A stretch of 64,000 bases of DNA from Henckelia pumila (taxonomy: Eukaryota; Streptophyta; Magnoliopsida; Lamiales; Gesneriaceae), in NCBI RefSeq assembly GCF_033568475.1, contig NC_133123.1:156069753-156133752 (forward strand). Direction: 5' to 3'. Below are positions 1 to 13,800 of this stretch, piece by piece. The notes beneath the pieces are model-generated. The model did no database searches. It worked only from the letters and a program-made list of their open reading frames with translations, and was not told where the DNA came from. Positions within the stretch are counted from its first letter, which is position 1; each line of letters begins with the position of its first letter. The position numbers and the translations under genes are program-made.

Positions 1-28
1 TGTGTTAAAGGTTATTTTTTATTTGCAG

Positions 29-3000
29 AACCGAGCGTTACAACATCAGTCCGGCATCTGTGTACGGTCTTCATTTGCAAATGCTGAGAAATTTGAAAAA
101 TGCCCTGCTATATTCCGGTTGCCTCATGCACTGACTGGTGTCCAGACAAAAGTTCTTAGAATCAAGTCTGATAGCAATCTTCAGCTGTTTAGAAGTGGCA
201 ACTATATTTCTCGCTCCTTTTCTCCCTTCAACCTCAAACCTCAATTTAAGTATGGACTTTCTGACACTGGGATGCATATGAACGTGGAAAATGCAACATT
301 ACGTTCGCTGTGCCCTACTTGTTATTGTAGTATCAGTAAAAGAGCATTTTGTCAGGTCCCAAGAGCAGGTACAAGAAATCGTATCGTAGCTACAGAAGAT
401 GGGGGCAGTGGGCAGCATCAATTAGTTAAAATATTCAGTAGGCACGGGATGAGGCACAAGACTTTTGCTGGTCACAAAGGAAATGCAACATCAAAGGAGA
501 AAATGGCAAGTGCCACTTCTGTAGGCAAGGCATCGGAACTGAAGATAGAAGATGTTGATTTGGCTTCTTCAAAAGCCCCAATTGTTCAGGATGACATGAA
601 CTCGTTAATCAGTAAAAGTACACAAACCCATAAGACTAAAGTGAAAGCGAAGCGGCAGTCTAGAAGCGAGAATAAGCAAGATCAATCTTCCATTGGTACT
701 ACTACCACTGATACAACTGACCTGCCAATGCCCTCCAAGAAAGTTAATAAAGCTAAGATGACTGGGAACAAGGAAAGTAAACCATCTCCTGAATATGTCG
801 AGGTTAGAAATATTTTCTTCTAAGCAAATTGGATTCATGCTAATTCATTGTTAGTGATTTGACTACCTGAGCATATTTTCAGGCTGACTCAGTTACAAAT
901 ACTGTCACAAAAGCGGATAATAATGGAATTTGTGTGGAAAGTGTTCCTATTAAGGCGACCAGGAACTCCAAAAGAAGGGGTAAATCTGTTACAGAAGCTC
1001 ACACTTCACCCAAAGAAAAGGTATCGATCGGACATAAATCATGTCTAACAAACAAAAGCAAGTCTCCAGGGCAAAAAGCATGGCGTCAATTATATCCAGC
1101 CGTTACAAAATCTGTCCTTGTGGTTGAGTCTGCCACGAAAGCGAAAGTCATTCAAGGATACCTTGGTGAAATGTTTGAGGTTGTGCCCAGTTATGGCCAT
1201 GTCAGGGATTTGGCTGCTAGATCAGGATCCGTGCGACCTGATGATGACTTCAGTATGGTTTGGGAGGTTCCATCTGCTGCTTGGTCTCATCTTAAGAGTA
1301 TTAAGGTTGCATTGAGTGGGTATGATTTTTTCTGTTCAATCATCTGTTTTTTTCTTGCTATAACTCACGTTTTACTGGATATCAGTATATAAAACATTAA
1401 AACTGAATCCTATTGTTTTGAAGTTATAAGTCTAGCTTTAGTTCTTCAAATAGTATGCGTGGATTGGTTTTATATTTGATTCTTTTATTTAGGTTGATGT
1501 TAATTGACTTGTATATTGCACCATTTCCTTCTCTGTTACAGAGCGGATATTCTTATTCTTGCCTCAGACCCTGATCGTGAAGGAGAAGCCATTGCTTGGC
1601 ATATTATCGAGATGTTGCATCAACAGGATGCACTACGTGATGATATCACTGTCGCACGAGTTGTTTTTAATGAGATAACTGAATCATCCATTAAAAGTGC
1701 TCTACAGGCTCCACGAGAGATTGATGCAAACTTGGTTAATGCTTATCTGGCACGTCGGGCTCTCGATTATTTGATTGGATTCAGTGTTTCTCCGTTGTTG
1801 TGGAGGAAATTACCTGGTTGTCAGTCTGCTGGACGAGTCCAGTCTGCTGCTTTGGCTCTCATATGTGACCGGGAAAAGGAAGTTGATGAGTTCATTGCCC
1901 AAGAGTATTGGACAGTTGACGTTGAGTTCAATAGGACAGATCTAAATTCATCCAACAATGTTTCTTTTTCATCACATCTGACGTATTTCGACTCCAAAAG
2001 GTTGGATCAGCTCTCAGTTAGCTCTCACGCAGAGGCAAAGGAAATAAAAGACAAGATTAGTCTGTCTCAGTTTGAAGTTGTTGGATCAAAAACCAGCAAG
2101 ATTCGAAGAAATCCGCCTGCTCCATATATAACATCAACACTTCAGCAAGACGCTGCTAACAAATTGAACTTTGCAGCTTCATATACAATGAAACTTGCAC
2201 AGAAACTGTATGAGGGAGTGCAGTTGATGGATGGCAAGGCTACAGGACTAATAACTTACATGAGAACAGATGGATTGCACTTGTCTGATGAAGCAGCAAG
2301 GGATATCCATTCCTTGATTATCGAAAAGTATGGGAGGAGTTTTGCTTCAAAGAGTACCCGCAAGTATTTTAAAAAGGTGAAAAACGCTCAGGAGGCCCAT
2401 GAAGCTATTAGACCCACGGACATCCGAAGATTACCATCAATGCTTGGGTTGCTTGATGAAGATTCCCTAAAGTTATATACTCTTATATGGTCTCGTGCAA
2501 TGGCATGTCAAATGGAACCTGCCATCATTGAGCAGATACAACTTGATTTTGGGAACGGTGACCAGTCAATAATGTTTCGATCTACGTGCTCAAAAGTCGA
2601 TTTCCTTGGTTACCAAGCTGTTTATGAAGACACGGAAATTATCAGTGTAAAAAGTGATGATGATCGAGAGAACTATCGTACTGAAGTGTTTCAGAATTTG
2701 AGTGGTTTGAAGTGTGGCCAACAGTTGTGCGTGTCCGAAATTGAACTTGGTCAGCACTATACACAGCCTCCACCCCGCTATTCTGAGGGGTCATTAGTGA
2801 AGAAACTGGAAGAACTTGGTATTGGGAGACCTTCTACATATGCAATTACCATTAAGGTGCTAAAAGATAGACATTATATTACAATGAAAAGTAGGACATT
2901 GTATCCTGAGTTTCGTGGTCGCATGGTGTCAGCATTTCTCTCTCACTATTTTTCTGAGGTCACAGATTATAGTTTTACTGCTGATATGGAGACTGAACTT

Positions 3001-4474
3001 GACAATGTTTCCGCTGGAATGACAGAATGGAAAGGCCTTTTGAGAGATTACTGGACAAGATTTAGCGAGTATTGTGAGAATGCTGGAAAGGTTCATATCC
3101 ATAATGTAGAAAAGATGTTGGAGAAAACATTTGGTCATTTCTTATTTGCTTCTTTTCGTGATGGAAATAGAACATGCCCTGGTTGTGTAGAGGGAACTTT
3201 GGTTTTTAAAGTTAGCAGGTTTGGAGCGGGATATTTTATTGGCTGCGATCAGCACCCAAAATGCAAGTGAGTTTAACATGTAGCATACTAGCGTGAATGG
3301 AGCTTCGTTCCTTGTTCCTCTGAAGACCTTAAATTTTTCTCATGTAGTCTTGACACGAAATTCTGTCGCAGGTACATTGCTAAAACACTCTATGGTGAAG
3401 ACGACGAAGAAATCGATCCTGAAAACAAACAAAAGAATTTGCAGGAGCCAAAGTTGCTTGGTCTTAATCCAGGAACCAATGAGAAGGTTTTTTTTTTAAA
3501 ATCTACACGTGTGACTGTTTTATAATAACCGTTGTTTCTGTAATTAAATAATTAAAATTCAACTTTCAGGTTTTCTTAAAGAGTGGTCCATATGGCAACT
3601 ACGTGCAGCTTGGTGAAGATAGAAAGGGACATTTACCCAAGCGAGCCTCGGTGTCTCAAGTATGTTTGCGTTTTGGTACTTCAAGTTCAAGAAACTTATA
3701 CTCTGTCCTCCCCTGCATGCATGCAGACAGCTTTAATGTCTGAAAATGCATACTACCTCATATCACATTGCCATATTGAAATCTCTTAAATGCAGAACAT
3801 CGAACACTCGTGCTTTATCCTAAATAAATATTTAACTTGAAATATTTGCTACTGTTTATGACTGAACTATTTGCTACCATTTGTGAATGTTTGAATGCCT
3901 GTATCTGATGTGCATACATTATTTTTATTGGGCCAAATTTCAACCTGTATATCTGTTTGCCTTCATACAATACACTTTCTCTTCTAGATAAAGAATGTGG
4001 CGTCCATCACCTTGGAAGATGCCCTCGACTTGTTGCAGTATCCACTGACTTTGGTATGTTTTCCATGCAGTTTTTCCTTTTTCTTACGTTATGTTATATC
4101 TTTTTTTGACTGATCTTGAACGTGGTCTTATTCTCAGGGGAACCACCCAGATGATGACCAACCGGTAATTTTAAAGCTTGCCAGGGTAGGATTCACCATT
4201 AGACACAGGCGCACAATTGCTTCTGTGCCCAAGGTACACTTCTGTTTTGATTTTCTTTAACATTGTGTCCATTTGAATGAACATTGTGCTTGATTCAAAT
4301 GGTCTAAAAAACTGGATATCGACTTAATTATGCTCTCACCTTGCTTCACAGAATATGAGGCCTAGTGATATAACTTTAGAGAAAGCTCTGGAATTACTGA
4401 AAGGTAAAGATGTAAGAAGGTGTGGACGACCAAAGCGGAATAAAGCAGTTGAAGAGCCTGTTGCAGCTGTATAA
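29..4474 (+). CDS. DNA topoisomerase I, type IA (bacterial TopA-like, organelle type); 5' end outside the window
   Basis: Exons read as 29-802, 883-1319, 1542-3266, 3372-3486, 3570-3659, 3988-4053, 4138-4233 and 4352-4474. All borders are GT-AG and the sum gives 1141 in-frame codons plus stop. The first bases are an intron end (TTTGCAG), so the start codon and transit peptide lie upstream. The long low-complexity N-terminal part (first ~300 residues) is followed by a Toprim domain with VVESATKAK and the metal-binding DPDREGEAIAWH motif. The type IA core follows, with catalytic tyrosine in ITYMRTDGLHLSDEA (near 2260). After the core come a four-cysteine finger (CPGC ... HPKCK, split by an intron at 3266) and further C-terminal topoisomerase repeats ending in a basic tail. 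Family knowledge: type IA enzymes relax negative supercoils through a 5'-phosphotyrosine intermediate. Plant members of this type act in plastids or mitochondria; targeting cannot be checked because the N-terminus is missing. The best Arabidopsis match from memory is At4g31210. Confidence 0.93.
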
Positions 4475-6505
4475 AAATTGATTCTAAAGAATGCTTTTGC
4501 TTACAATCTTGTCTCGGTGGATATTATTTTTATTTGTGAGTAATTATCTTTGAATGGCTCAATTTTTTGCATATTTGCTCATTAGGAACAGTGAATGTGC
4601 TTCCACAGGACATGTTCGGAATTTCCTCAACAAGTATTTTCTTTCTACTTATATATATTTATTTTATTTTATGTTTTTTTATCTTCCGTATATATGTTTA
4701 TTTTGCTTTTGAGCTTGTTGTTAGACACTATTTTGCAGCCAATATTTGCTAGTTATGAATAACATGTATGTGCCATCCCTTTTGCCTATAGCTGTTAGTT
4801 ACATATATATATTCACATCTCCGTTAAACTCAAACGCAGAAATATATATCTTTTCCTTGTAACAAGAAGCTAATATATCTCCTGAAACTTTCTTGCAGAA
4901 AGAGTTCACAAATCAAGCACATAGCAGTGGTGAAAATTATAGACCAGGCTGAGTCTTGCAACCCGCTTGCTCAGGTTTGAGTCAAATTTATTAATCACCT
5001 GTACCATATTACTATGGGAAATTGCCTTGGGACATGTTAGCCTTGGAAGGGTGATGATCTTGAAATAGAGAATCAGCGTCTTTTTAAAGAAATTATACGA
5101 TATGACATCACCCACTTACAATTGAGACTCGGACACTTGTGACTTGTCTTTATTCTAAACCTCTACGTGAATGATTTATTTTAGTTTTCAATTTCTGATT
5201 TTGAGTACAACAGATAATTGTGTGCTCATGTCAAAAAAAGTTATTTACTTTCCCCATGAACGACTTTAATCTTCAACCATAAGACGGGCGGGGATTCACC
5301 GTTTTTTTAGCGATATCATTCATGAGATTAAATATATCTACCAAATTTTACTTTCTGGTCCAAAACAGTTGGACAAGAAAAAATATTCCGAGGAATTCTT
5401 GGAAGGGGGCATAAGTTGAAGTGACTCATTTATCACCTGCTTGTCAATCCGACGTGGTAGACCTTCGTTTTCGAGTCTAGGTGAGCCCTATTAAACTTTC
5501 TTCTGTCATTCACATCGAAATTGTTTTGGAGGATTTATCATCATTTTTGGTTCTCTTTTTATTTGAGAAAACTTCTGTAATTTTCAGCATATGGTCAAGA
5601 TTTGGGGCTGGTGCTTTATTACCTTACTTCTCTTTAATGTACTTTATATTATTGTGCAGTAGTAAAGACAAGATCTCATCTTCCTTAAATGACAAAGATA
5701 ATAAAATGTTACATTTCTGTAACACAAGCCTTTAACTTGAATATCCATCTTTGATCTAGGATTTGGGATGCGATCGGGTATTTGAAATTTTCTGTAAATT
5801 TGTGGATTGAAAGTTTTGTTTTGTTTTGCTTTTCTGAAGAAAATTTGTGATCTGGATTCCTGTAAATATAGTACACACTGTTATTTTAGTTTTTATGTTC
5901 TATATACATATTATATATTTTTTAATGGAGCCTATTTGTGATGTTAACTTAAAATAGATGGAGCCTCGAGTATTATGATACTACAATGCTTTGTATCTAG
6001 GGGTTTCAGCTCGAACGTCATCAGTCATAATTGTATATTGTATATTGTTGATATAGGCACGGACATTATCTTTTTAATTAAGTGCAAAAGAAAAGTATTT
6101 CTAACTACTAAAATTTCAAAATGCCATGTATTGTGATTTGTGAGTATTTTAGAAAATAAAGTGTATATAAATCACATTAATATTTAATACCATAATCAAA
6201 GTTAGCTACATCTTTTAATACAAATATATAGTAATGCAACTCGATTATGGTATTTTATGATCATAAAAAATAATGTGAGATTGTCTTAGTTTTGTGAGAC
6301 AAATATATGATCCGATCTATAGCAAATATTATTATTTTTTATTACAAATAGGAAATGGATTGATCTGTCTCAGGTACAATACTCTTTTCTTTGTATTTAG
6401 AAAGAATTTTAATGTACTTTCTTTGAGAATATCAAGTAGTGATCCCGCCCACCTTAATGTTTTCACATTCAAACCCATGAAATGAACGAGGACGGTGGCT
6501 AGCTA
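4475..6505. other. intergenic stretch after the topoisomerase gene
   Basis: No coding region is supported here. The first part is presumably the 3' UTR of the topoisomerase transcript. The rest is AT-rich DNA with only short spurious open frames. A short motif near 6265-6305 resembles the dispersed GAGACGGTCTC-type repeat seen elsewhere in the window. A CTAG microrepeat at about 6499-6512 forms part of the SINE target site. Confidence 0.6.
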
Positions 6506-6522
6506 GCTAGCTGGGGTTTGCT

Positions 6523-6736
6523 TTTTTTTTTTTTTTTTTTTGACGTGAAAACTCGCAGCCGTTATTTTTCGGTACGCTCTGAGTAAACCCCGAACCAACA
6601 TAATAACCTGCAAATTAGGCTAGTAAGGTAAACCACACTGGACAAACTCTGTGTAACAAGCTAGTCGAAGAAAATGTTGAAAGGGAAAATCGAACTCCTG
6701 ATCTCTGGCTCCATCAACTTAGACACCCCTTTGAGG
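6523..6736 (-). mobile_element. tRNA-derived SINE with target-site duplications
   Basis: Read on the minus strand, the element begins with a pol III promoter. An A-box-like TGTCTAAGTTGATGG lies at 6725-6711, followed about 30 bases later by a B-box-like GTTCGATTTTCC near 6695-6683. It ends in a pure A tail (18 T on the plus strand, 6523-6540). Similar 17-bp sequences flank it: GCTAGCTGGGGTTTGCT (6506-6522) and GCTAGCTAAAGTTTGCT (6737-6753), which match at 14 of 17 positions. Internal promoter, oligo-A tail and duplications together fit a SINE. No family name is assigned. It is non-coding and depends on LINE machinery. Confidence 0.75.
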
Positions 6737-6753
6737 GCTAGCTAAAGTTTGCT

Positions 6754-9700
6754 TGTTCTTACAAGTGATCGACATTGATTATTATTATGATGATCATTTT
6801 CGTTAATTCGATTAAAATGAAATTGCTCGTTACATGTTAACTACTATCTTTTTTAAATGAAATCGCTTGTATACAACGCATGTGAATTTTTCTAGTCATA
6901 TAAATCTATGAGTTTGTCGCATGTACAAAATACACATGGCAAGAATGTGGCATCTTCATTAATGTTTGAATGCCTTCAAACGTACGACAGATCACAAAAG
7001 TTAAAATGCTTATAAACTGTATTTGATGGATATATTATAGCAAGTCTAATCCCACTAAGAATTTTGAGTCAAAATTATTTACATCTATTTTCTCTCATAT
7101 ACCCCAATATCATCTATTTCTCAGCAACTCTTTGGATCCAAAGATACAGAACCAACCACGCACAGCAAGTTTGAGGTTCTTCATAACACTAGAGTTCCTG
7201 TGAACAAAGCATATAATAACCAGTTGCTGAAAGATTTTTCCTTCACCTGTCGAAAATAGTCGCAAAGCATGGGGAAAAATTGACCGGGAACAAGGGATCA
7301 TCAAGGGCACATGGAAGCAGGTAAAGAGTACAGAGGATGGGAACATGCCTAGCTCAGTTTTATCAGTGGTAGAATATGAACTTCAAATGTACCAAAACCT
7401 GTGAACGGAAGCATATAGTATACATGCAATGACCATCTAAGTAGAAAGAACAAAATGTGTTGGGCTATTCCTAGTTGCGAATTCCTAGTCAGAAACTATA
7501 AAACTTCTGTGTCCTAAGATGTCATCTAGAATTGGATTTTATCAACTTCACCATCCTGCTAGCCAAATAGAATTTCCACGTAGTGATGGTTGACCAAAAC
7601 TTCCGCCTCTGCCCACATCACTGCAAAACAAAAGAGATATAGCAACTTATAAGAGCCAATAAATTCAAAATGCAACTGGGAACTCAACTGTCAATGAAAA
7701 ACTTCTACTAAGATAGTACCAGAGACAAAAGAAGATCATTCCTAGCTTTCTTGTAGTCGTTTATCATGTATTCAAGTTTGAGAATAAAATATTGGTGCAA
7801 ATAACACAGTAATATTTAACATACACAGAACTGAAAAAAGAATAAAAGGCGTTTCATACCCCAGGGATCAGCCATAATAAGACATTCAAACAGTAATATT
7901 TTAACATATATAGAACTGGAAAAAAAAATAGAAGGCATTCTATACCCAGAGATCAGTCATAATAAGAAATTTTCTCCGTATATTTTGCTGGCACTGTGCA
8001 AGAAAGGCTAACAAATAACAAGGACTCTTCACAAGTAGCAAAAAATATTACACTTAGTCAAACAGTTTCCTGGACATCTTTCTGATCTCACAATTGATTC
8101 ATGGCTAGAAAAATATAGGTTGACAGTTGACTGATGTCATTTCTTCGGATCTGCCATTCATCTCCTCCTGAAATATGGTTTAGCAAATTGAGAGCCAATA
8201 ATCAATTATCACAGAATATGCAATAACAGAACTACAGAGTTTTCATGGAAACGACTCGTGAAGCTCATTATAGTTACACAAGTATGAACTCCTATCACTT
8301 TTTTGGTTACTTCCATTTCATCCGTGAGTGGACAGTCGGTCAGAGTCCCACCTACACAAACACGAGTCTGCCATACTCATCACTCTATACATTTCTAAAT
8401 CATCGGCTTTATCTCTGAAATAAAAACCTCATTTATCACCCAAGTATACTTCGAATGCTTTTTTTTGAAGCTGAAACAATTGAGTGCTTGTTGATTACTC
8501 TGCGCCTAGAAACATTTTCCATGAAGAATATTATTTTATTGTTGCATCCTGAGCAAAGCATGCATTATGTTCATCCTCTTCATCTTTACCTCAGTGGCCC
8601 CAACAACGTATTTAGTAAAAACACTTTGATATATGCTTAATCAATATCTTTTCCCAAGGGACAAACCTCATCTAAACAACGAGAGTCATCTTTCAAAAAC
8701 ATATCACTTCACAAAAAAGGCTCATTGCAAAAGTGAATCCCTAGTACCAAACCAAGATCCTATTTGCATTATAAAATCTTTGCTACATATTCATCAAGTG
8801 GTGAAATAGTGATTTGAAATGCTTAGACTGGCAATCCAAATTATTCCTCGTTTTTGCAGCCAATCAATGGTAAGAAGCATAACGATAAAAGGGAAATAAG
8901 ATAATATCCAAGGCCGGTTAGAAGTCTTAAACACGCAAAAACTTCTCTATTACAAAGAAGGTAATTGAATCGTTTATGAGATTTTGTAAATAACATGATA
9001 AAAATGATCACATAAGTATCAACTCTATGCAAGGCAACAATTGAAATAAATGTTCACATATTAGTAACATCAGTCTATCATTCATCATCTCACAGCAGAC
9101 ATAACACAACGGTAAGTCGTAAATCCTCCATGTTGAACTGAAAATAATTCTTATTCTATCCACGGTAGTTTCGACATCGAAGCCTAAATCAGTAGAAACA
9201 CCATGATCCAATCCATTAATAGAAACAACCCCAAACAAGAATAACCCCAGCCCCCAACACCACCTTGAAACTCGATAAGAGACAAGCAAATACGTCAACG
9301 ACCACCGCCTTCTCACAACAGTAAAGTAAAAGTAATCCTCAAAATCCCATATGACTGACAAGCTTCAAAAGATGGGGAAGGGGAGAAAACTACACTCTGG
9401 TAATTGTTGACTAGTCTGAAATTATGCACGATACAGGTGATAGTGGTCAGGTGTTCCATGATCTATCTATGCAATTTATTAAGGACCCACATAGGGTTAT
9501 GGTATTCTTATGTCCACTCACAATATTACTCCTTTTTATTTCCAAATAGTGAATTTTACAAATCTATATTGTAAATTTGCACTACCTTCAATAATATCCA
9601 GGAGATTCTCACCGATTACCATCGTCTCTACGTTTGCTTGGGTGTTTTATGGCTTGCCGTGATAAATAATTCCATTAAACATTTCATAATGCACAGACAT

Positions 9701-10832
9701 GAGCTGAACACTAGTTTATATGGCATTGAAATGATGGTGCAAAATTCCTATGTTTGAATTATTTTATTGGATTTATCAACGATGATATCCAGGAAAAGTT
9801 TGGGAAAAGATGTACGGTGTTATTTATTATGCATTCGAGATATTATATCTGAGAAACCCTGACAAAGCACTGAGTAATAAATGTGGGCAGAAACTACAAG
9901 CTTCTATCAAATACTTCCATGATTGAGGAAAACACAAAACAAATAGAAAACATACAATTTACCAAATATAAATATAAACATTCCAAATATAGCTGCTGAA
10001 TTGAATCTTTCCACGTCATTTTTCAATTCGCTCGAGGATATAAATGTGCATATGCCCTTGTAAGAAACTGAAAAAATATGTATGAAAATTTTTGGAGACA
10101 ACATGAATTCATTCATCACTCTAAAGCACAAACCTTAGCAACAATGTAAATATGACACATTTCCTCTGGAACTTCATCACTCTCCCCACTCCCATCCATT
10201 AGCACAAGTTGTGGGTTTAGGCTAAATTTTGAAATAGTCCGAAATTGAGTGAAGGGTCCCAGAGGTACCTATATGCCCATGCTGGTGTTGTGCTGCTGTG
10301 TCTAATGCTAATATGTCAGCTAAAACCCAGAATATGACATGGTCTAGGATATTTTTTAAAATTTAATAACTTTTATGTGATCACCAAAACCAACAATATT
10401 GCAGACAAAAAATGTAGTTTGGCTGCCTCAAATGTAACAAAAAGAAACAAATCAGGATTCATGGAAAAAAATTGTTCCCGAGACCATTTCAGGAATTGTC
10501 CATGGAATCATGCACAATTCCCCATGCCACTCTTATTAAATAAAACCAAACATTACAAGAGTGAAATTATTAAACTTCACACATGGCATCGTCCAATCAA
10601 TTTAACAATATAAAACTAAAGTTTGCAACTGGGCACTGGAGATTCTAGAGTTAATGAACTACATAGATGAAGTCAATGCATGCTGGTCTACAGTAGCAAT
10701 TAAATGTCCACACCCGAGAGCCATCCACAAAGGCTAGCGTCTAGCCAGCATTATCAGTTACATTGGACGTAAGGCATCCCAGTTACCATAAACTGACTTG
10801 CAATCACCCAGAAATTTTTTTTACAGAGTACC
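6754..10832. other. 4-kb intergenic stretch, nothing coding supported
   Basis: Moderately AT-rich DNA between the SINE and the 3' end of the kelch gene. The longest open frames (such as 9008-9361 on the minus strand, 117 codons) show no recognisable domain and no splice support. Part of the right-hand side may be 3' UTR of the minus-strand kelch gene. A phrase recurs with variation near 7810-7880 and 7885-7960 (an AACATA...AGAACTGAAAAAA stretch followed by a CCC.GGGATCAGCCATAATAAG-like stretch), so a short local duplication is present. Confidence 0.5.
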
Positions 10833-13800
10833 TCAGTTAATGGGAGGGTCCTGATCCAAAGAAACAGCTGATAGATTCTCGGTAAAAGTTTCCAAATTAG
10901 GGGAGAATGCATCCTTAAGGGGATCATTTCTCACGGCAGTATCATGGACCACAAACGGTGCCGAGGCTCCAGAAACCTGTGATGAGACAAGAGAGAATGA
11001 TCAAAACCTTACTCACCACAAATTTCTATCTGACGATTCTGAACAAACGAAAATAGAAGCAAAAACTTATCACCAACACCATGACAAAATCAGATTAAAT
11101 GTATTAGATATTGAGCTATGATTGCTACAAAAATTAGAACCGTGTCATGGTTGTGCTTTAAAATGTGATTTGACAAGTAATTTAATTGAATGATCGAATG
11201 CAACAATTTGGAAAACAATTTTCCACTCAAACAGGGCCTTTATGCAGGAATCAAATTAATTCATAATCAAAAAGTTTATTCATCATTTCAGGGTAACAAG
11301 AAACGACCTCTGGGTGTATTGATAAATCAACAGGTGTTAGATTTATCATTTCTGAAGCAGCAACGTCCGCTCCTTTTTCTTTCTGAACATCATCGGCTTG
11401 ACTAACATCATGTGCAAAATGCTCCTTGGATTTCTCACTTTCTCCAGACAAATTGTGACCATTCAGACTTGAATCATCATTTTGTGTTGCTTTTTCCTTC
11501 CTGTAATAAAATGGATATAATTATAAGCCAGATCAAATTATTGGTCTAACACAGGTTTAATGTAAATTAACAGATTATAATCGAAACAATTGCACATCTT
11601 CACCTCTTGCAATGATCAGATCCTGCAGTAAAGGAGGTTGGTTTGTTGGAGAATAGCACTCCACGAAGAGGCCTTCCATCGATGATAGTTTCAATAGTAT
11701 ATCCATCCAGAATGCTTTTTGTGACTTTAGCTTGGAAGGTTCTCTTCCCTAAAGGAGTCTGGTATTCATTCAAATAAAAATTCTGCCGACCTGCAACAAA
11801 ATCAATCAATGCATCATTTTAGATCATTATAAGCGCATAATAATTTAAATAATTCCATTTTTAAAGCTTTTTAAACCAAAAATATCTGGAATCTGATCAG
11901 AACAGCAACTTGATATGTCAGGCCACGCTGTTGGATTATGAAACATCTCGCAAAAGTGTATGTTTCACATTAATCAGTTATCAGCTACATACTTATTTTC
12001 CCACCCAGCGTGGTCAAGGGTAATCATCAAATCATGTTTCAGCCGAAAACAAAAAACAGCTGTTTCTTACCTGGTGGCATGTAACTTGATATTGGCATGG
12101 GTTGATAAATGGTAGTATCATGTAACTGTTCAACTCCAAAGGTAGCCTTCTCGTATGCATGAGGAACAGAGGATTGGCCTTGGCATTTCAACTTCAATTG
12201 TTTCCTCAGAGATAGCTTCTCTATCCGCCGCTCATCTCGTTCAACTCCTCGAAAAAGCCCTGGTATTGAAATTCTATTAAACAACAAGAAAAAACAACCT
12301 GTCGCATACCACCATTAAAATAAGGAAAAAATATCAAACCTGTGTGCAAGAAATACATGTCATCCAGTGCCTCAAGATTCTTATCACAACCACCAATAAA
12401 AACAAGTACACCTCCCATCTGAGGATCCAAACTTTCACCGGCCATAGAAAACCTGCCAGTAGGGCCTTCACCAGTGGATACTATTTTCACCCACGTGCCA
12501 TTTTCTACCAAAAAAACAGTTCACGACCAGTAAATTCCCCAGCTTCACTTATATAAACAACAAACAAGATTGAACAAGGTATGAAATTTAGGTGATCATC
12601 ACATTCAGTAGCTATGCACACAACGTAGCTCAAACAATGTTCTACTGCCCAGTAAATTCAAACACACCAGGTCAAGTTTTCAAACTTCGCACAAAGAACC
12701 GTAGGGGAAGAGATAGTGCAAAACTCATTACAAAACAACTTTAATGCAACCTGCCAATTACAGGAATTTGATGTGAGGCTAATAATACAAGTCCACAAGT
12801 TTCTCAAAAAGTTCGAGGTCAAACTGTACGGTAAACCTTTTGATCTTATAATTTATGAGGCTTGCTTTTTTGTCACAGACCATTCATTCTATGAGTTTTC
12901 ATAATATTCTCACGACTCACGTAAAAACCACAAAAGCACAAGGCCCAAAGTAAATGTCATCCTTCTCTTTGTCCTATGAATCATCAAAGTTGATTAATGG
13001 CCCAAGATATCATGTGATTATAAATAACAGGGTAGTAAGGATATCAATAAACAGAAAACTTACATACCAATGTCCAGCATATATATATCGTTATACAAAT
13101 TTTGCTCATCTGAGAATCCTCCAAAGACAATTAAGTTCTTCCCAAAAGTAACTGTTGTATGACCAGCTCTAGGGGATAACAATTGGCCAGTGGTGTTCAA
13201 CTTGCACCAGACAAGAGTATCTATTCGCAGCAAGAATGGAAAAATTAATCACATCAACACATAAAACAAATCACAAAATTTACAAAATTTTGTGCTGAAG
13301 TTGGTCATAGATAATGATGTTGAAACAAAAGTGGCGGCACCTGCATCGAGTATATGGACATCGGACAGATAGTAATTGCATGAATCTTCTCCACCTATCA
13401 CAATAATTTTGTTTTTCCAGGATGAGCACGTATGGCTATCCCTCTTACTCGGAGGAGTGCCTGAAGGTACTACACTTTTCCATGAGAATGTCTCTGCAGA
13501 TTACAGAAGAAAGAATTTCAGTAAGTTGATTTTCACTTGGTTAACCCTGATAAAGCACTGATGTTATTTTTAAGACACTGGGAACCACGATCTAATACCT
13601 CAAGAGTGAGGGTAAATCGTAAACCTGACAGCACGTCCAATGAATCACGCACAGTGGTTAAGCAAACAAGAAGCAGTGGGTGGGCTGTATTAAGTTGGCC
13701 GCCCAAAATCTATTTTTATTGAATTATCTAAGTAAAGCCACTTTATAAATTATAATCGACTAACAAAATTCAATAATAATATTTCAAGCAGAACCAAAAT

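Noticed and set aside
5430-5480. tRNA-like phrases (GGTAGACC...TTCGAGTCTAGG)
   Set aside because: No cloverleaf with paired acceptor stem could be drawn.
9008-9361. 117-codon minus-strand open frame
   Set aside because: No recognisable domain, hydrophobic and cysteine/tryptophan-rich as random frames can be, no splice or promoter support.
11251-11451. Kelch exon 9 running to a stop at 11251
   Set aside because: A spliced form to 10976 keeps the frame and adds a plausible tail; the unspliced end may still occur, but is not preferred.
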